64,000 bases of DNA from Alphaproteobacteria bacterium AO1-B (lineage in GTDB: Bacteria > Pseudomonadota > Alphaproteobacteria > Rhizobiales > Stappiaceae): contig MLAX01000003.1 of NCBI GenBank assembly GCA_001890945.1, positions 434,001-498,000 on the forward strand, given 5' to 3'. The number at the start of each line of letters is the position of its first letter. Position 1 is the first letter of the stretch. Below are positions 18,423 through 26,350 of this stretch, one piece after another. The translations under genes were made by a program, and so were the position numbers. The notes under the pieces are model-generated. The model ran no database searches and had not been told where the DNA came from. It saw nothing but the letters and a program-made list of their open reading frames with translations.

Positions 18423-19952
18423 ATGCCAGTATCATCCATCTCAACGTCGCGGAGTTACCTGACCAGCCAGCTGTTGAACCTCAATGACAAGCTCACTGAG
18501 AAGACAACACAGCTGGCGAGCGGCAAGGTTGGCAGCACCTATGGCGACATTGGCGATCGCCGGCTGCTGGATATTCAGCTGACGCAAAAAGTCAGCCTGA
18601 TCGAATCCTATCAAGAGACAATCACGATCTCCAACTTGCATCTTGAAGCGATGACCGTGTCGCTGGATCGTTTGGAAGATATTCGCCGTGATGCCAAGTC
18701 CGCAATGGATACCAATGACTTTGTGATCCAGAGCGATGGTCAGACCCAGACCCAGTCAAGAGCAGAGCTCTTGTTGAACGAAGCTCTCAATATCTTAAAT
18801 ACTGAAGTCGCCGGTTACTACCCGTTTGGCGGGACGGATGCGATCTCCGATCCGGTCCAAACCATTGATACCATTATGAACGGGGCCAACGGTCTTTCAG
18901 GCCTGAAGGACTACATGAGCGAGTTCTCCCAAGCGAACTTGGGTGCCTTGAATAATGGTCGGATGACCGTGTCTGCCCTAACGACAACACCCGGGCCAGT
19001 GGATTCCACGTTTACAATTGCGGAAGACGGGGCACACGATTTCGGCTTCGATATTTCATCCGTGACATCAACGCTGACCAACGTGACACTTACAGGTCCA
19101 GGAGGAGGGGACCCAGATACCTTCGACGTTCAATTCACGGGACAACCCACGCTTGGCGAGCAGATTGAAATTACACTTACGCTCCCGCCTGACCATACCA
19201 ATACAACGACAATCACGTTGACAGCCGCCGCCTCCAATGAAGCTGAGGGGACGTTTGCGATAGGCGCGGATTTGGAAGAGACGGCACAAAACCTCCGCGA
19301 CGCTATTGCTCAGGAGTTGGAAGATGCCGCACAAACAACCCTGAAGGCTGCATCAGATATTTGGGCTTCGGACGAGTTCTTCAGCACTTACAACGGTGAA
19401 GTCCCGCAGAGGGTTGACGGTCCTCCTTACGCCACGGCGACTGCGCTGACATCCGGCGCAACGGATACCGTCTCTTGGTATACAGGACGCAATACGACGA
19501 CCACGGATCCGCGCACCGACAAGAACGCGATCATTGATACAAATCTGACGGTAGAATATGGCGTGCGGGCCAACGAGGAGCCACTTCAAGAGCTCGTGCA
19601 AACACTTGCAACATTTGCTGCGGCTGATTTCTCCGGTGGCGCCCAGCTTGATGAAGAGTACTACAACGCGCTCTCGACAGATTTACGGGCCATATTGCAG
19701 CCACCTGGCATCGATCAGTCTGGCATCGTGGACATCTCGACAGACATTGCAATCGCGCATCGAACCGCAAGTTTGACGGATCAACGTCACATTCAGGTCG
19801 TGAACACCTACGAGGCGACCATCGGAGAGATCGAAGGCATTGATCAGGACCGGCTTGCCGCAGAAATCCTGCAACTCAGGACGAACATCGAGGTCTCCTA
19901 CAATGCCTCTTCGATCGTCTTCAACCTGAGCCTTGCCGACTATCTGAGGTAA
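18423..19952 (+). CDS. flgL: Hook-filament junction protein FlgL (HAP3)
   Basis: 509 residues, longer than the roughly 320 of enterics. The N-terminus (SRSYLTSQLLNLNDKLTEK, LASGKVGSTYGDIGDRR) and the C-terminus (RTNIEVSYNASSIVFNLSL) are of flagellin/FlgL type. The extra length is a beta-rich Thr/Asp-rich insertion around 190-340 in which D3-like domains can sit. The ribosome site GAGGTAGCG overlaps the flgK stop, and the start lies three bases after it, so the pair is coupled. It ends at a shared terminator with flaF. Confidence 0.92.
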   Translation: MPVSSISTSRSYLTSQLLNLNDKLTEKTTQLASGKVGSTYGDIGDRRLLDIQLTQKVSLIESYQETITISNLHLEAMTVSLDRLEDIRRDAKSAMDTNDFVIQSDGQTQTQSRAELLLNEALNILNTEVAGYYPFGGTDAISDPVQTIDTIMNGANGLSGLKDYMSEFSQANLGALNNGRMTVSALTTTPGPVDSTFTIAEDGAHDFGFDISSVTSTLTNVTLTGPGGGDPDTFDVQFTGQPTLGEQIEITLTLPPDHTNTTTITLTAAASNEAEGTFAIGADLEETAQNLRDAIAQELEDAAQTTLKAASDIWASDEFFSTYNGEVPQRVDGPPYATATALTSGATDTVSWYTGRNTTTTDPRTDKNAIIDTNLTVEYGVRANEEPLQELVQTLATFAAADFSGGAQLDEEYYNALSTDLRAILQPPGIDQSGIVDISTDIAIAHRTASLTDQRHIQVVNTYEATIGEIEGIDQDRLAAEILQLRTNIEVSYNASSIVFNLSLADYLR

Positions 19953-19974
19953 GGCCCTCACTCGATCAGAATGC

Positions 19975-20007
19975 AAAAAAAGCCGGTGTCAATTCACCGG
20001 CTTTTTT
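19975..20007. terminator. Bidirectional terminator between flgL and flaF
   Basis: AAAAAAAGCCGGTG and CACCGGCTTTTTT form a long stem around TCAATT. T-runs lie on both strands, so it can end flgL (+) and flaF (-). Confidence 0.92.
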
Positions 20008-20029
20008 GTCGTCTGTATGGGGAGCTGAC

Positions 20030-20407
20030 TTACTCAGGCTTTGCCCGCAAGCCTTCCGCGATCGTGCGGTTGATGCTGATTAGTGCTCCAAGCTTCTCCG
20101 GATCTTGTGTCGTGATAACAGTCATCGTCTGTTTGAAGACAAAAACCCCCAAAGATCCGATGTTGTTTTTGATTTCCAGCGGCAGAGAACTCTCTTCGCT
20201 GGTCGCAGAAGTGACAAGAACCGTCCAGAGTTTACGGTTGTAAATCAGGGCGTCATCGACCTCTGCAAGGGAGAGGTCATCCCATTCATCCTTGATCAGC
20301 TGGAGCCGGGCTGCGGCTTTCATCAGCAGAGTCGCTTCCAGCTCCCGCGGCGATACCGGTGCTGCCTGGCTGGTTTTCTGATAGGCCTGCGCTGCCTGTT
20401 TGTACAT
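20030..20407 (-). CDS. flaF: Flagellar biosynthesis regulator FlaF
   Basis: 125 residues, all in the FlaF family pattern: MYKQAAQAYQKTSQ at the start, SPRELEATLLMKAAARLQ, then ALIYNRKLWTVLVTSA and GVFVFKQTMTVI. FlaF is needed for flagellin export or synthesis in Caulobacter and acts opposite to FlbT. The start lies well inside the 3' end of flbT, with a 122-bp overlap in another frame. AAGGGAC lies about 12 bases before the ATG. The convergent flgL terminator ends the unit. Confidence 0.93.
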   Translation of the reverse strand: MYKQAAQAYQKTSQAAPVSPRELEATLLMKAAARLQLIKDEWDDLSLAEVDDALIYNRKLWTVLVTSATSEESSLPLEIKNNIGSLGVFVFKQTMTVITTQDPEKLGALISINRTIAEGLRAKPE

Positions 20408-20783
20408 GACTGATCAGCGTCCCTTCATACTCAATGAGCTTACGAGCTTCTTTCAGTGCCTTGTAGAAGGATCCGGATATAATCGAGTTACTAATCCGTG
20501 TGACATAAGGGATTGTACTCGGTGCGGCCTTCACGATGTCATTGACCAGGGTGAAGTAACTTTCCTTAACTCGCTCCAGGTCGGTGGATAAATACATCAA
20601 CTGAACTGCAAGATAGACGCGTTTTGCTGGCGTATCTGCGGTATCAGGTGTGAGAATGTCCTTTTCTCTAAGGATCGGCGCGTCGCCCTCGATGAATAGG
20701 CGGGTTCTCTGGTTGTCATTGGTAATTACGCTTTCACCAATGATGATCCTTTCTCCCGGCTTTAACTCGACCTTGAGCGCCAT
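20286..20783 (-). CDS. flbT: Flagellin synthesis repressor FlbT, with overlapping tail
   Basis: 165 residues. The FlbT domain covers 1-125: MALKVELKPGERIIIGE, then DAPILREKDILTPDTADTPA, YLAVQLMYLS and FYKALKEARKLIEYE. FlbT proteins are mostly about 140-150 residues. Here the last 40 are Gly/Ser/Ala-rich (GIAAGAGSDSADES) and overlap flaF completely. FlbT binds the 5' leader of flagellin mRNA and represses its translation in Caulobacter. GGAGGTCAAGGA is a strong ribosome site. It follows the last flagellin gene by 90 bp. Confidence 0.93.
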   Translation of the reverse strand: MALKVELKPGERIIIGESVITNDNQRTRLFIEGDAPILREKDILTPDTADTPAKRVYLAVQLMYLSTDLERVKESYFTLVNDIVKAAPSTIPYVTRISNSIISGSFYKALKEARKLIEYEGTLISHVQTGSAGLSENQPGSTGIAAGAGSDSADESRSPAPADQG

Positions 20784-20818
20784 TCCTTGACCTCCACGTT
20801 TGAGTATCGGAGCGAAAC

Positions 20819-20836
20819 GTTAACAAATAGGTTAAC
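20819..20836 (-). promoter_or_regulatory. Paired GTTAAC palindromes before flbT
   Basis: GTTAAC-AAATAG-GTTAAC lies 36 bp before the flbT start. It resembles a CtrA box, but the two TTAA cores are eight bases apart rather than seven, so binding is doubtful. Confidence 0.35.
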
Positions 20837-20873
20837 ACTTTCACCCGATACCTGCCGAATCCGGCTTTTCCGG

Positions 20874-22364
20874 TTAGCCGAACAGGCTGAGTACACTTTG
20901 TTCCGCCTGGTTGGCCAGGGACAGGGCAGTTGATGACAGCTGTTGCCGTGTTTGAAGGGCCAGCATGTTTGCGCCTTCTTCATTCATGTCGGCAATTGTC
21001 AGGTCGCCAGCACCCACTTCAAGTGTATTGATGATGTTCTGGGTAAAGTCAGTTCGGATCTCGACTGTGGACAGCGCTGTGCCCAGACTGCGCGCGGAGT
21101 TTCGAAGCTCGTCCAACGAAGCGTTAATCGCCTGCAGGACCCGTTCTATGTCCGTGTCTGTCTTGAATTCCGAGGCTGTTGCACTCAACGCCACAGTTCC
21201 AGAAGTCGACGCCAGACGCATCCTGTTGAAGTCGTTGTTATCACTGGTGATATTAAACGACACTTCACCGATCAGACTAATGCTTCCTCCAGAGAAAGTG
21301 GCATCAAGTCCTTTTACGTTGTTGATCAACTTGACAAGATCATCGACGGTCGTTTCTTCGTCAATCTCAAGAGATGCTGGTTCGAAGCTGTTTCCGTCGG
21401 TGATGGTGATTGTATCACCAGCCTTAAATCCGCCTGAGGTAATTAGTGTCGCAGTCGAAGAAAGGGCTGTTGCAGTCAGTGTCGTCGCACCAGCGGTGAT
21501 ACCACCATCGGAAGTGCTGCCACCGCCGTTTGCGTCTTTGGTAATCGTGACGTTGCTGTTCAGACCTGTCACGAGAGTGATTGAGTCCGTCGTTTCGTCA
21601 AAGGATGCGTGGACGCCTGAAAGGTTATCGAGCGCGTCAACGTAGTCCTGAACAGTAACGATATCGACCCCGACTGTAAGGGTTGTCGTCGTTGACCCAT
21701 CTGTGACCATCACATGGTTGTTGTCCGCAAATGCGGCCAGATCCGTGAGGTTGGATGAGGCCTGCAAACCGGTCAGGGTCAATTGGGCGCTGCCGCCGTA
21801 CATATTAAACGAGGAAGTGCCGCTTGCGCCTGTCGCAAGGTCGTCAAGGTTAAGGCCTGTATCCAGCGTGGTGTCGGTGAAATCGACCGGATTCACGGTC
21901 AGGTTTGATGTGCTGTCTTCGTTGAAGATGACTTCAAGCTCATTGCCAGCACCTGCAAGCAGGTTCTTGCCCTTGTAGCCCGAATCCTTAGCCATATCCT
22001 CGATTTGCTCAAGAATGGCATTGTACTGGATGGCAAATTGGCGCCGTTCGTACTCACTGGATGTCTGGAGAGCCTGGTTCGCGATGGCCTTGGCGGATTC
22101 AACGAGTTTGGTGATCGATGTAATGCCATCGTCGGCTGCGCGAAGCGTTTGAACGGCTTGACCCATATTGTCCAACAGATTGGACAGGTCATTTGCCCGG
22201 TCATTCAGGGATTGCGCGGTAAAGTATGAATTCGGATTGTCGAGGGCCGAATTTACCTTCAAGCCGGTCGCAAGGCGGTTCTGAGTTGTTTCCTGAAAAG
22301 CCGCAGTCTTTTTCAAAGACAACAGATTGTCGCGAACCGCGCTGGAAAGAACAATATCAGGCAT
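20874..22364 (-). CDS. fliC: Flagellin (divergent paralogue)
   Basis: 496 residues and the most divergent of the five flagellins. The N-terminus (VLSSAVRDNLLSLKKTA, NRLATGLKVNSALDNPNSYF, LLDNMGQAVQTLRAADDGI) and the C-terminus (EGANMLALQTRQQLSSTAL) are flagellin D0/D1. It ends in SVLSLFG, one residue longer than its sisters. The middle contains two related hook_IN-like modules (VQDYVDALDNLSGVHASF; VDDLVKLINNVKGLDATF). It is the member nearest flbT/flaF. A near-CtrA box lies 85-100 bp upstream. Confidence 0.94.
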   Translation of the reverse strand: MPDIVLSSAVRDNLLSLKKTAAFQETTQNRLATGLKVNSALDNPNSYFTAQSLNDRANDLSNLLDNMGQAVQTLRAADDGITSITKLVESAKAIANQALQTSSEYERRQFAIQYNAILEQIEDMAKDSGYKGKNLLAGAGNELEVIFNEDSTSNLTVNPVDFTDTTLDTGLNLDDLATGASGTSSFNMYGGSAQLTLTGLQASSNLTDLAAFADNNHVMVTDGSTTTTLTVGVDIVTVQDYVDALDNLSGVHASFDETTDSITLVTGLNSNVTITKDANGGGSTSDGGITAGATTLTATALSSTATLITSGGFKAGDTITITDGNSFEPASLEIDEETTVDDLVKLINNVKGLDATFSGGSISLIGEVSFNITSDNNDFNRMRLASTSGTVALSATASEFKTDTDIERVLQAINASLDELRNSARSLGTALSTVEIRTDFTQNIINTLEVGAGDLTIADMNEEGANMLALQTRQQLSSTALSLANQAEQSVLSLFG

Positions 22365-22448
22365 CTGGCTTCACCGCATTTCCTGTTCAGTACTCGTACA
22401 GGCCGCTGCTGGATACTTGTTCACAGATCAGGGCCACGTGCGTAAATC

Positions 22449-22463
22449 TAAACGGAAAGTTAA
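22449..22463 (-). promoter_or_regulatory. Near-consensus CtrA box upstream of flagellin
   Basis: On the minus strand TTAA-CTTTCCG-TTTA matches TTAA-N7-TTAA at seven of eight positions. It sits about 85-100 bp before the flagellin start at 22364. Confidence 0.4.
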
Positions 22464-22579
22464 TCGGTGATGCACGAATTAACGTTATTTAAATAAAAGT
22501 TACCAAAAGCTTTCTTTTAACTAATTGAATTTACGAGAGAAAATTTTTGACTTCTGCCAAGTAATTGCAGTCAGGCAAC

Positions 22580-22608
22580 AAAAACGGCGGGTGGTGAACC
22601 CGCCGTTT
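22580..22608 (-). terminator. Terminator of second flagellin gene
   Basis: Minus-strand stem AAACGGCGGGT/ACCCGCCGTTTT followed by TTGTTG. It lies between the flagellin stop at 22651 and the next flagellin. Confidence 0.85.
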
Positions 22609-22650
22609 GTGCTCCTGTTCGCGTTTTTTGCTGCGAAACTGATTCTGCTT

Positions 22651-24171
22651 TTAGAACAAGGACAGTACGGTCTGATCTGCCTGAGAAGCGAAGGACAAGG
22701 AGGTTGATGCCAACTGCTGCCGTGTCTGCAGGGCCAGCAAGTTTGCACCCTCTTCGTTTGTATCTGCCAAGGTGAGTTTGCCAGCACCTTCTTGCAACGT
22801 ATTGACGATAGCCCGGGTAAAGTCCTGCCGGTTTTCAACAATCGAAAGGTTAGTACCGAATTCGGATGCTTGGGTTCTAAGGTTTCCAAGTGAGTTGTTC
22901 AGCCGCGTGATGACCCGGTTGATTTCAGTGTCAGTCGCAAACCCGGAGTCTGTCAGAGCAGACAAGGACTGCGCACCATTTGCGGTGGCAGCAAAGTTTG
23001 TGGAGGCAAAATCTGTATTTGCGGAACCACTTCGCTCACTTGATACCGTCAAGTCCGTTTCCGATGTGATGCTCAGACGACCAGTTGTGTTGTTGTACTG
23101 CGCGTCAACGCCGTTGAAGTCATTGATGAAATTGACCAAGTCGGAGACTGTCGTGCTCGCTTCGATTTCAAGCGAACCGAGCTCGTAGTTGTTACCGTCG
23201 GTCAATGCAATCGTGTCACCGACCGCGAATGAACCACTGTTTGTCAAAAGCGAACCGGTCGTCAATGCCGAGGCATTTACTGAAGCCGCAGAACCTATCG
23301 TCAGAGCGGTTGTCGCTGTTGTGTCTGTGTCGGAGATCAGGAAGTCCTGGTTGCTGTAGATGGTCAGCTCACCGTTGCTTTCGTCAAACTCGGCACGAAC
23401 ACCTTCCGTGTTGTTAATAGCGTCCACAAGATCTTGAACTGATGCGCCGCTGCTGACGTTGGTACCTATCAGTGTTGGCGTGCTGGACTGGACGTTCGTG
23501 AATTCCAGGGTCGTCGTTGTCGAAATAGCCGTCGACTCGCTCAGTATTGAGCTTGAGTTCAACGCACCATCGGCACCGGTGAGGGTGATGGTTGTAGCGC
23601 CGCCAAGCAGATTGAACGCAGTAGCGCCGCCCTGTCCTTCCACCAGATCCGATAGATTGAGACCAGTAGAGAGAGTGGTGTCAGTGTAATCAACTGCGGA
23701 GATATCAAGACGAGAAGTTGAATCTTCGTTGAAAAGTGTCCGCAGATCATTGCCAGCGCCAGCAAGCAAGTTTTTGCCTTTGTAGCTTGAGTCCCGAGCA
23801 GTATCTTCAATTTGCTCGAGCAGTTCATTGTACTGCGCGGCGAATTGTTTCCGCTCGTACTGACTCTGTGTCTGCAGGGCCTGATTTGCTTTTGCTTTAG
23901 CGGACTCAACCAGCTTTGTGATGGCTGTAATACCGTCATCGGCAGCTTTAATTGTGTTCACTGATTGGCCCATATCGTCGAGCAGGCTGCTCAAGTCGCT
24001 TGCACGGGCGTTCAATGCAGAAGCGGTGAAGAAGTTGCCCGGGTTGTCGAGCGCAGAGTTTACCTTCAGACCGGTCGCCAGTTTGTTCTGGACGTCCGCT
24101 GTCAAAAAGGATGTGTTTTGGAGGGTAAGCAGGTTCTGCCGAACGGCAGCCGAAAGCGTAATGCCTGACAT
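22651..24171 (-). CDS. fliC: Flagellin
   Basis: 506 residues from the ATG at 24171; the frame also opens with a TTG one codon earlier. AGGG lies seven bases upstream. D0/D1 ends are typical: NLLTLQNTSFLTADVQNKLA and LLALQTRQQLASTSLSFASQ, ending VLSLF. The middle holds two copies of a hook_IN-like module, DLVDAINNTEGVRAEFDESN and DLVNFINDFNGVDAQYNN. The middle is nearly identical in protein to the 26351-27865 flagellin (TIYSNQDFLISDTDTTATTA in both). It has its own terminator and a long AT-rich leader region. Confidence 0.96.
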   Translation of the reverse strand: MSGITLSAAVRQNLLTLQNTSFLTADVQNKLATGLKVNSALDNPGNFFTASALNARASDLSSLLDDMGQSVNTIKAADDGITAITKLVESAKAKANQALQTQSQYERKQFAAQYNELLEQIEDTARDSSYKGKNLLAGAGNDLRTLFNEDSTSRLDISAVDYTDTTLSTGLNLSDLVEGQGGATAFNLLGGATTITLTGADGALNSSSILSESTAISTTTTLEFTNVQSSTPTLIGTNVSSGASVQDLVDAINNTEGVRAEFDESNGELTIYSNQDFLISDTDTTATTALTIGSAASVNASALTTGSLLTNSGSFAVGDTIALTDGNNYELGSLEIEASTTVSDLVNFINDFNGVDAQYNNTTGRLSITSETDLTVSSERSGSANTDFASTNFAATANGAQSLSALTDSGFATDTEINRVITRLNNSLGNLRTQASEFGTNLSIVENRQDFTRAIVNTLQEGAGKLTLADTNEEGANLLALQTRQQLASTSLSFASQADQTVLSLF

Positions 24172-24307
24172 CAATAATCCCTTTCCTGGGTCATATGTTC
24201 AGCTGCTCTTCCTGAGCAGGTTGGCACAAGAATTCCCTGTTAACCTTAATCAATAGTAAAAGGGGTTGCGGATTGCTGGATCAGTACAGAAGAGCTATCA
24301 TGAATAC

Positions 24308-24321
24308 TGTTAAAAATAACA
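24308..24321. repeat. Inverted repeat TGTTAAAAATAACA (copy 1)
   Basis: TGTTA-AAAA-TAACA lies 137 bp upstream of the flagellin start at 24171. The same 14 bases occur upstream of the next flagellin at 26124-26137. It may be a shared regulatory site or leftover homology from gene duplication. Confidence 0.5.
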
Positions 24322-24467
24322 ATTATGAGACAAAATTTCAGTAAATTATATTGTAAAAAATGACAATGTTAATAAAGTGAATGGCACCTTGGTTAACGCG
24401 AGGAATGGCGGAAATGCTTGCATTCCGCATTGCGTTTGCCATCGGTATTATGAAAATTGAAATTGGC

Positions 24468-24496
24468 AAAAAAAAACGGGCCGCGAGGCCCGTTTT
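24468..24496 (-). terminator. Terminator of third flagellin gene
   Basis: Minus-strand AAAACGGGCC-TCGC-GGCCCGTTTT followed by a run of nine T residues. This is the strongest terminator in the flagellin cluster. Confidence 0.93.
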
Positions 24497-24543
24497 GCAA
24501 ATAGCTTTGAAGTTAATAGGCGATGTTGACCAATCAACGATTC

Positions 24544-26067
24544 CTAAAACAGCGACAAAACCGTCTGATCTGCCTGTGATGCGAAGGAGAGGGAGGTTGA
24601 TGCCAACTGCTGACGAGTTTGCAAAGCCAGAAGGTTTGCGCCTTCCATATTTGTATCTGCAAGTGTCAGTTCGCCAGCCCCTTCCTGCAGCGTATTGATC
24701 ATAGCGGTGGTGTAATCCTGTCGATGCTGAATCGTTGACAGGTTGGTGCCGAACTCAGATGCTTGAAAACGCAGGGTGGAAAGTGCGTTGTTCAAACGAT
24801 CCACCACTCTGTTGATGTCACTGTCTGTTGCAAAACTTGAGTCTTCCAAAGCGGACAAAACAACACCATCGTTGTTGGCATTGAAATCCTTGGCGTTAAA
24901 GTCGGTGTTTGTGGCTCCGTTCCGCTCACTGGCCAATGTGAGATCAGTCTCTGCCAATATGCTAAACCGCCCTGTCGTGTTGTTGAAGGATGCATCAACG
25001 CCTTGGAAGTCATTGACGAAGTTGACTAGGTCTCCAACTGTCGTGTCTTTATCGATCTCTAAAGATCCCAGCTCGTAGTTGTTGCCGTCAGTCAATGTAA
25101 GTGTGTCACCGATTGCAAATGAGGCACTGTCAACGAGATTAGCAGTCAAACTTCCATATGCAGCGGTGGTGATGTCGGCAGCATTTCCAAGCGTAATGGC
25201 AGTACCTGCTCCAACATTTGCGTCAGAAATCCGGAAATTGTCGTTGCTCAAGATGGTCAGTTTGCCGGTTTTCTCATCGAATTCAGCGCGCACGCCCTCT
25301 GTTTTGTTGAGCTCGTTGATGAAATCTTGAACAGTGGCTGATGCCGAAACATGGGTCCCCATCAATGTTGGTGTGCCAGATTCCAGGAACTCAACAAAGC
25401 TGAGTGATGTCGAAACAGTGATGCCGCTGGACTCATGGAGCCTTGAGCTCGAATTCAAAGCGCCATCTGTACCGGTCAAGGTGATCTCAACCTTTCCACC
25501 TGAGAGGTTGAAGGCCGTTGCTCCGCCTTGTCCCTCAACCAAATCAGTCAGGTTCAGGCCTGTAGATAGCTCGGTATCTGTGTAGTCTACCGCTTCCATA
25601 GTCAGCTTTGACGTGGCGTCTTCATTAAAAATTGTTGTCAGGTCGTTGCCAGCCCCAGCAAGGAGGTTCTTGCCCTTGTAGGAGCTGTCTTTTGCGACGG
25701 CTTCGATTTGGGACAACAGGTCATTGTACTGTGCGGCGAACTGTTTGCGCTCATATTGACTTTGCGTTTGCAGTGCCTGATTGGCCTTTGCCTTTGCTGA
25801 TTTCACCAATTCGGTGATGGTTGTGATCCCCTTGTCCGCGGCTTTGATGGTCTGGACGGATTGGCCCATATCATCAAGCAACGTGCCGAGATCACTTGCC
25901 CGGGCATTGAGACCCGACGCCGTAAAGAAGGAATTCGGATTGTCGAGGGCCGAGTTCACCTTCTTTCCGGTCGCCAGTTTGTTCTGGACACCGGACATGA
26001 AATCAGCAGTGGACTGGAGGGTAAGCAGATTCTGCCTTACGGCAGCCGACAGAGTGATGTCAGACAT
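24544..26067 (-). CDS. fliC: Flagellin
   Basis: 507 residues. D0/D1 ends: NLLTLQSTADFMSGVQNKLA, VNSALDNPNSFFTASGLNAR and LLALQTRQQLASTSLSFASQ, ending VLSLF. The middle has two hook_IN-like modules (VQDFINELNKTEGVRAEFDE; VGDLVNFVNDFQGVDASFNN). The second half (AADITTAAYGSLTANLVDS) differs from its sisters. A perfect TTAA-N7-TTAA CtrA-type box lies about 95-110 bp upstream. It has its own hairpin terminator. Confidence 0.96.
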   Translation of the reverse strand: MSDITLSAAVRQNLLTLQSTADFMSGVQNKLATGKKVNSALDNPNSFFTASGLNARASDLGTLLDDMGQSVQTIKAADKGITTITELVKSAKAKANQALQTQSQYERKQFAAQYNDLLSQIEAVAKDSSYKGKNLLAGAGNDLTTIFNEDATSKLTMEAVDYTDTELSTGLNLTDLVEGQGGATAFNLSGGKVEITLTGTDGALNSSSRLHESSGITVSTSLSFVEFLESGTPTLMGTHVSASATVQDFINELNKTEGVRAEFDEKTGKLTILSNDNFRISDANVGAGTAITLGNAADITTAAYGSLTANLVDSASFAIGDTLTLTDGNNYELGSLEIDKDTTVGDLVNFVNDFQGVDASFNNTTGRFSILAETDLTLASERNGATNTDFNAKDFNANNDGVVLSALEDSSFATDSDINRVVDRLNNALSTLRFQASEFGTNLSTIQHRQDYTTAMINTLQEGAGELTLADTNMEGANLLALQTRQQLASTSLSFASQADQTVLSLF

Positions 26068-26123
26068 TCAGGATCCCTTTCCTGGGGTCATGACGCCTCT
26101 TCCTGAAGCGTCAAAAATTACAT

Positions 26124-26137
26124 TGTTAAAAATAACA
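26124..26137. repeat. Inverted repeat TGTTAAAAATAACA (copy 2)
   Basis: Identical to the copy at 24308-24321, here 57 bp upstream of the flagellin start at 26067. The palindrome extends to ATTGTTA-AAA-TAACAAT in this copy. Confidence 0.5.
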
Positions 26138-26162
26138 ATAAAACTGTGTCGCACTTTTATGG

Positions 26163-26177
26163 TTAATAAGGGTTTAA
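26163..26177. promoter_or_regulatory. CtrA box upstream of flagellin (24544-26067)
   Basis: TTAA-TAAGGGT-TTAA (TTAA-ACCCTTA-TTAA on the minus strand) matches the CtrA consensus TTAA-N7-TTAA exactly. It lies 96-110 bp before the start codon. Confidence 0.6.
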
Positions 26178-26291
26178 CGACGTGCGGGAAGGGAATTTCT
26201 TTGTTTTGAAACAAGCCGAAAGGGGAGGCAGGCGAAGTTGCCATAAAAGCGACGTATCGTCGGCCTGGCGTTTCGCGGCCGATCAGTGGAG

Positions 26292-26324
26292 ACAAAAGAA
26301 AAAGGCGGGCCAAAGCCCGCCTTC
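26292..26324 (-). terminator. Terminator of fourth flagellin gene
   Basis: Minus-strand AAGGCGGGC-TTTG-GCCCGCCTT followed by TTTCTTTTG. It lies just after the stop codon at 26351. Confidence 0.9.
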
Positions 26325-26350
26325 TCTGATTGTGTTTAAGACTTTCTGTC

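Larger units (their letters stand above)
24172..24543. other. AT-rich intergenic region between flagellins
   Basis: No gene is seen in these 372 bp. The region holds the upstream signals of the 22651-24171 flagellin, the inverted repeat at 24308-24321, several TTAA sequences and the terminator of the next flagellin at 24468-24496. A TGGCAC at 24222-24227 points the wrong way and lacks a -12 element. Confidence 0.8.

Noticed and set aside
24222-24242. TGGCAC in the flagellin gap as a sigma-54 site
   Set aside because: It lies on the plus strand, facing away from the flagellins, and lacks a TTGC -12 element at the right distance.
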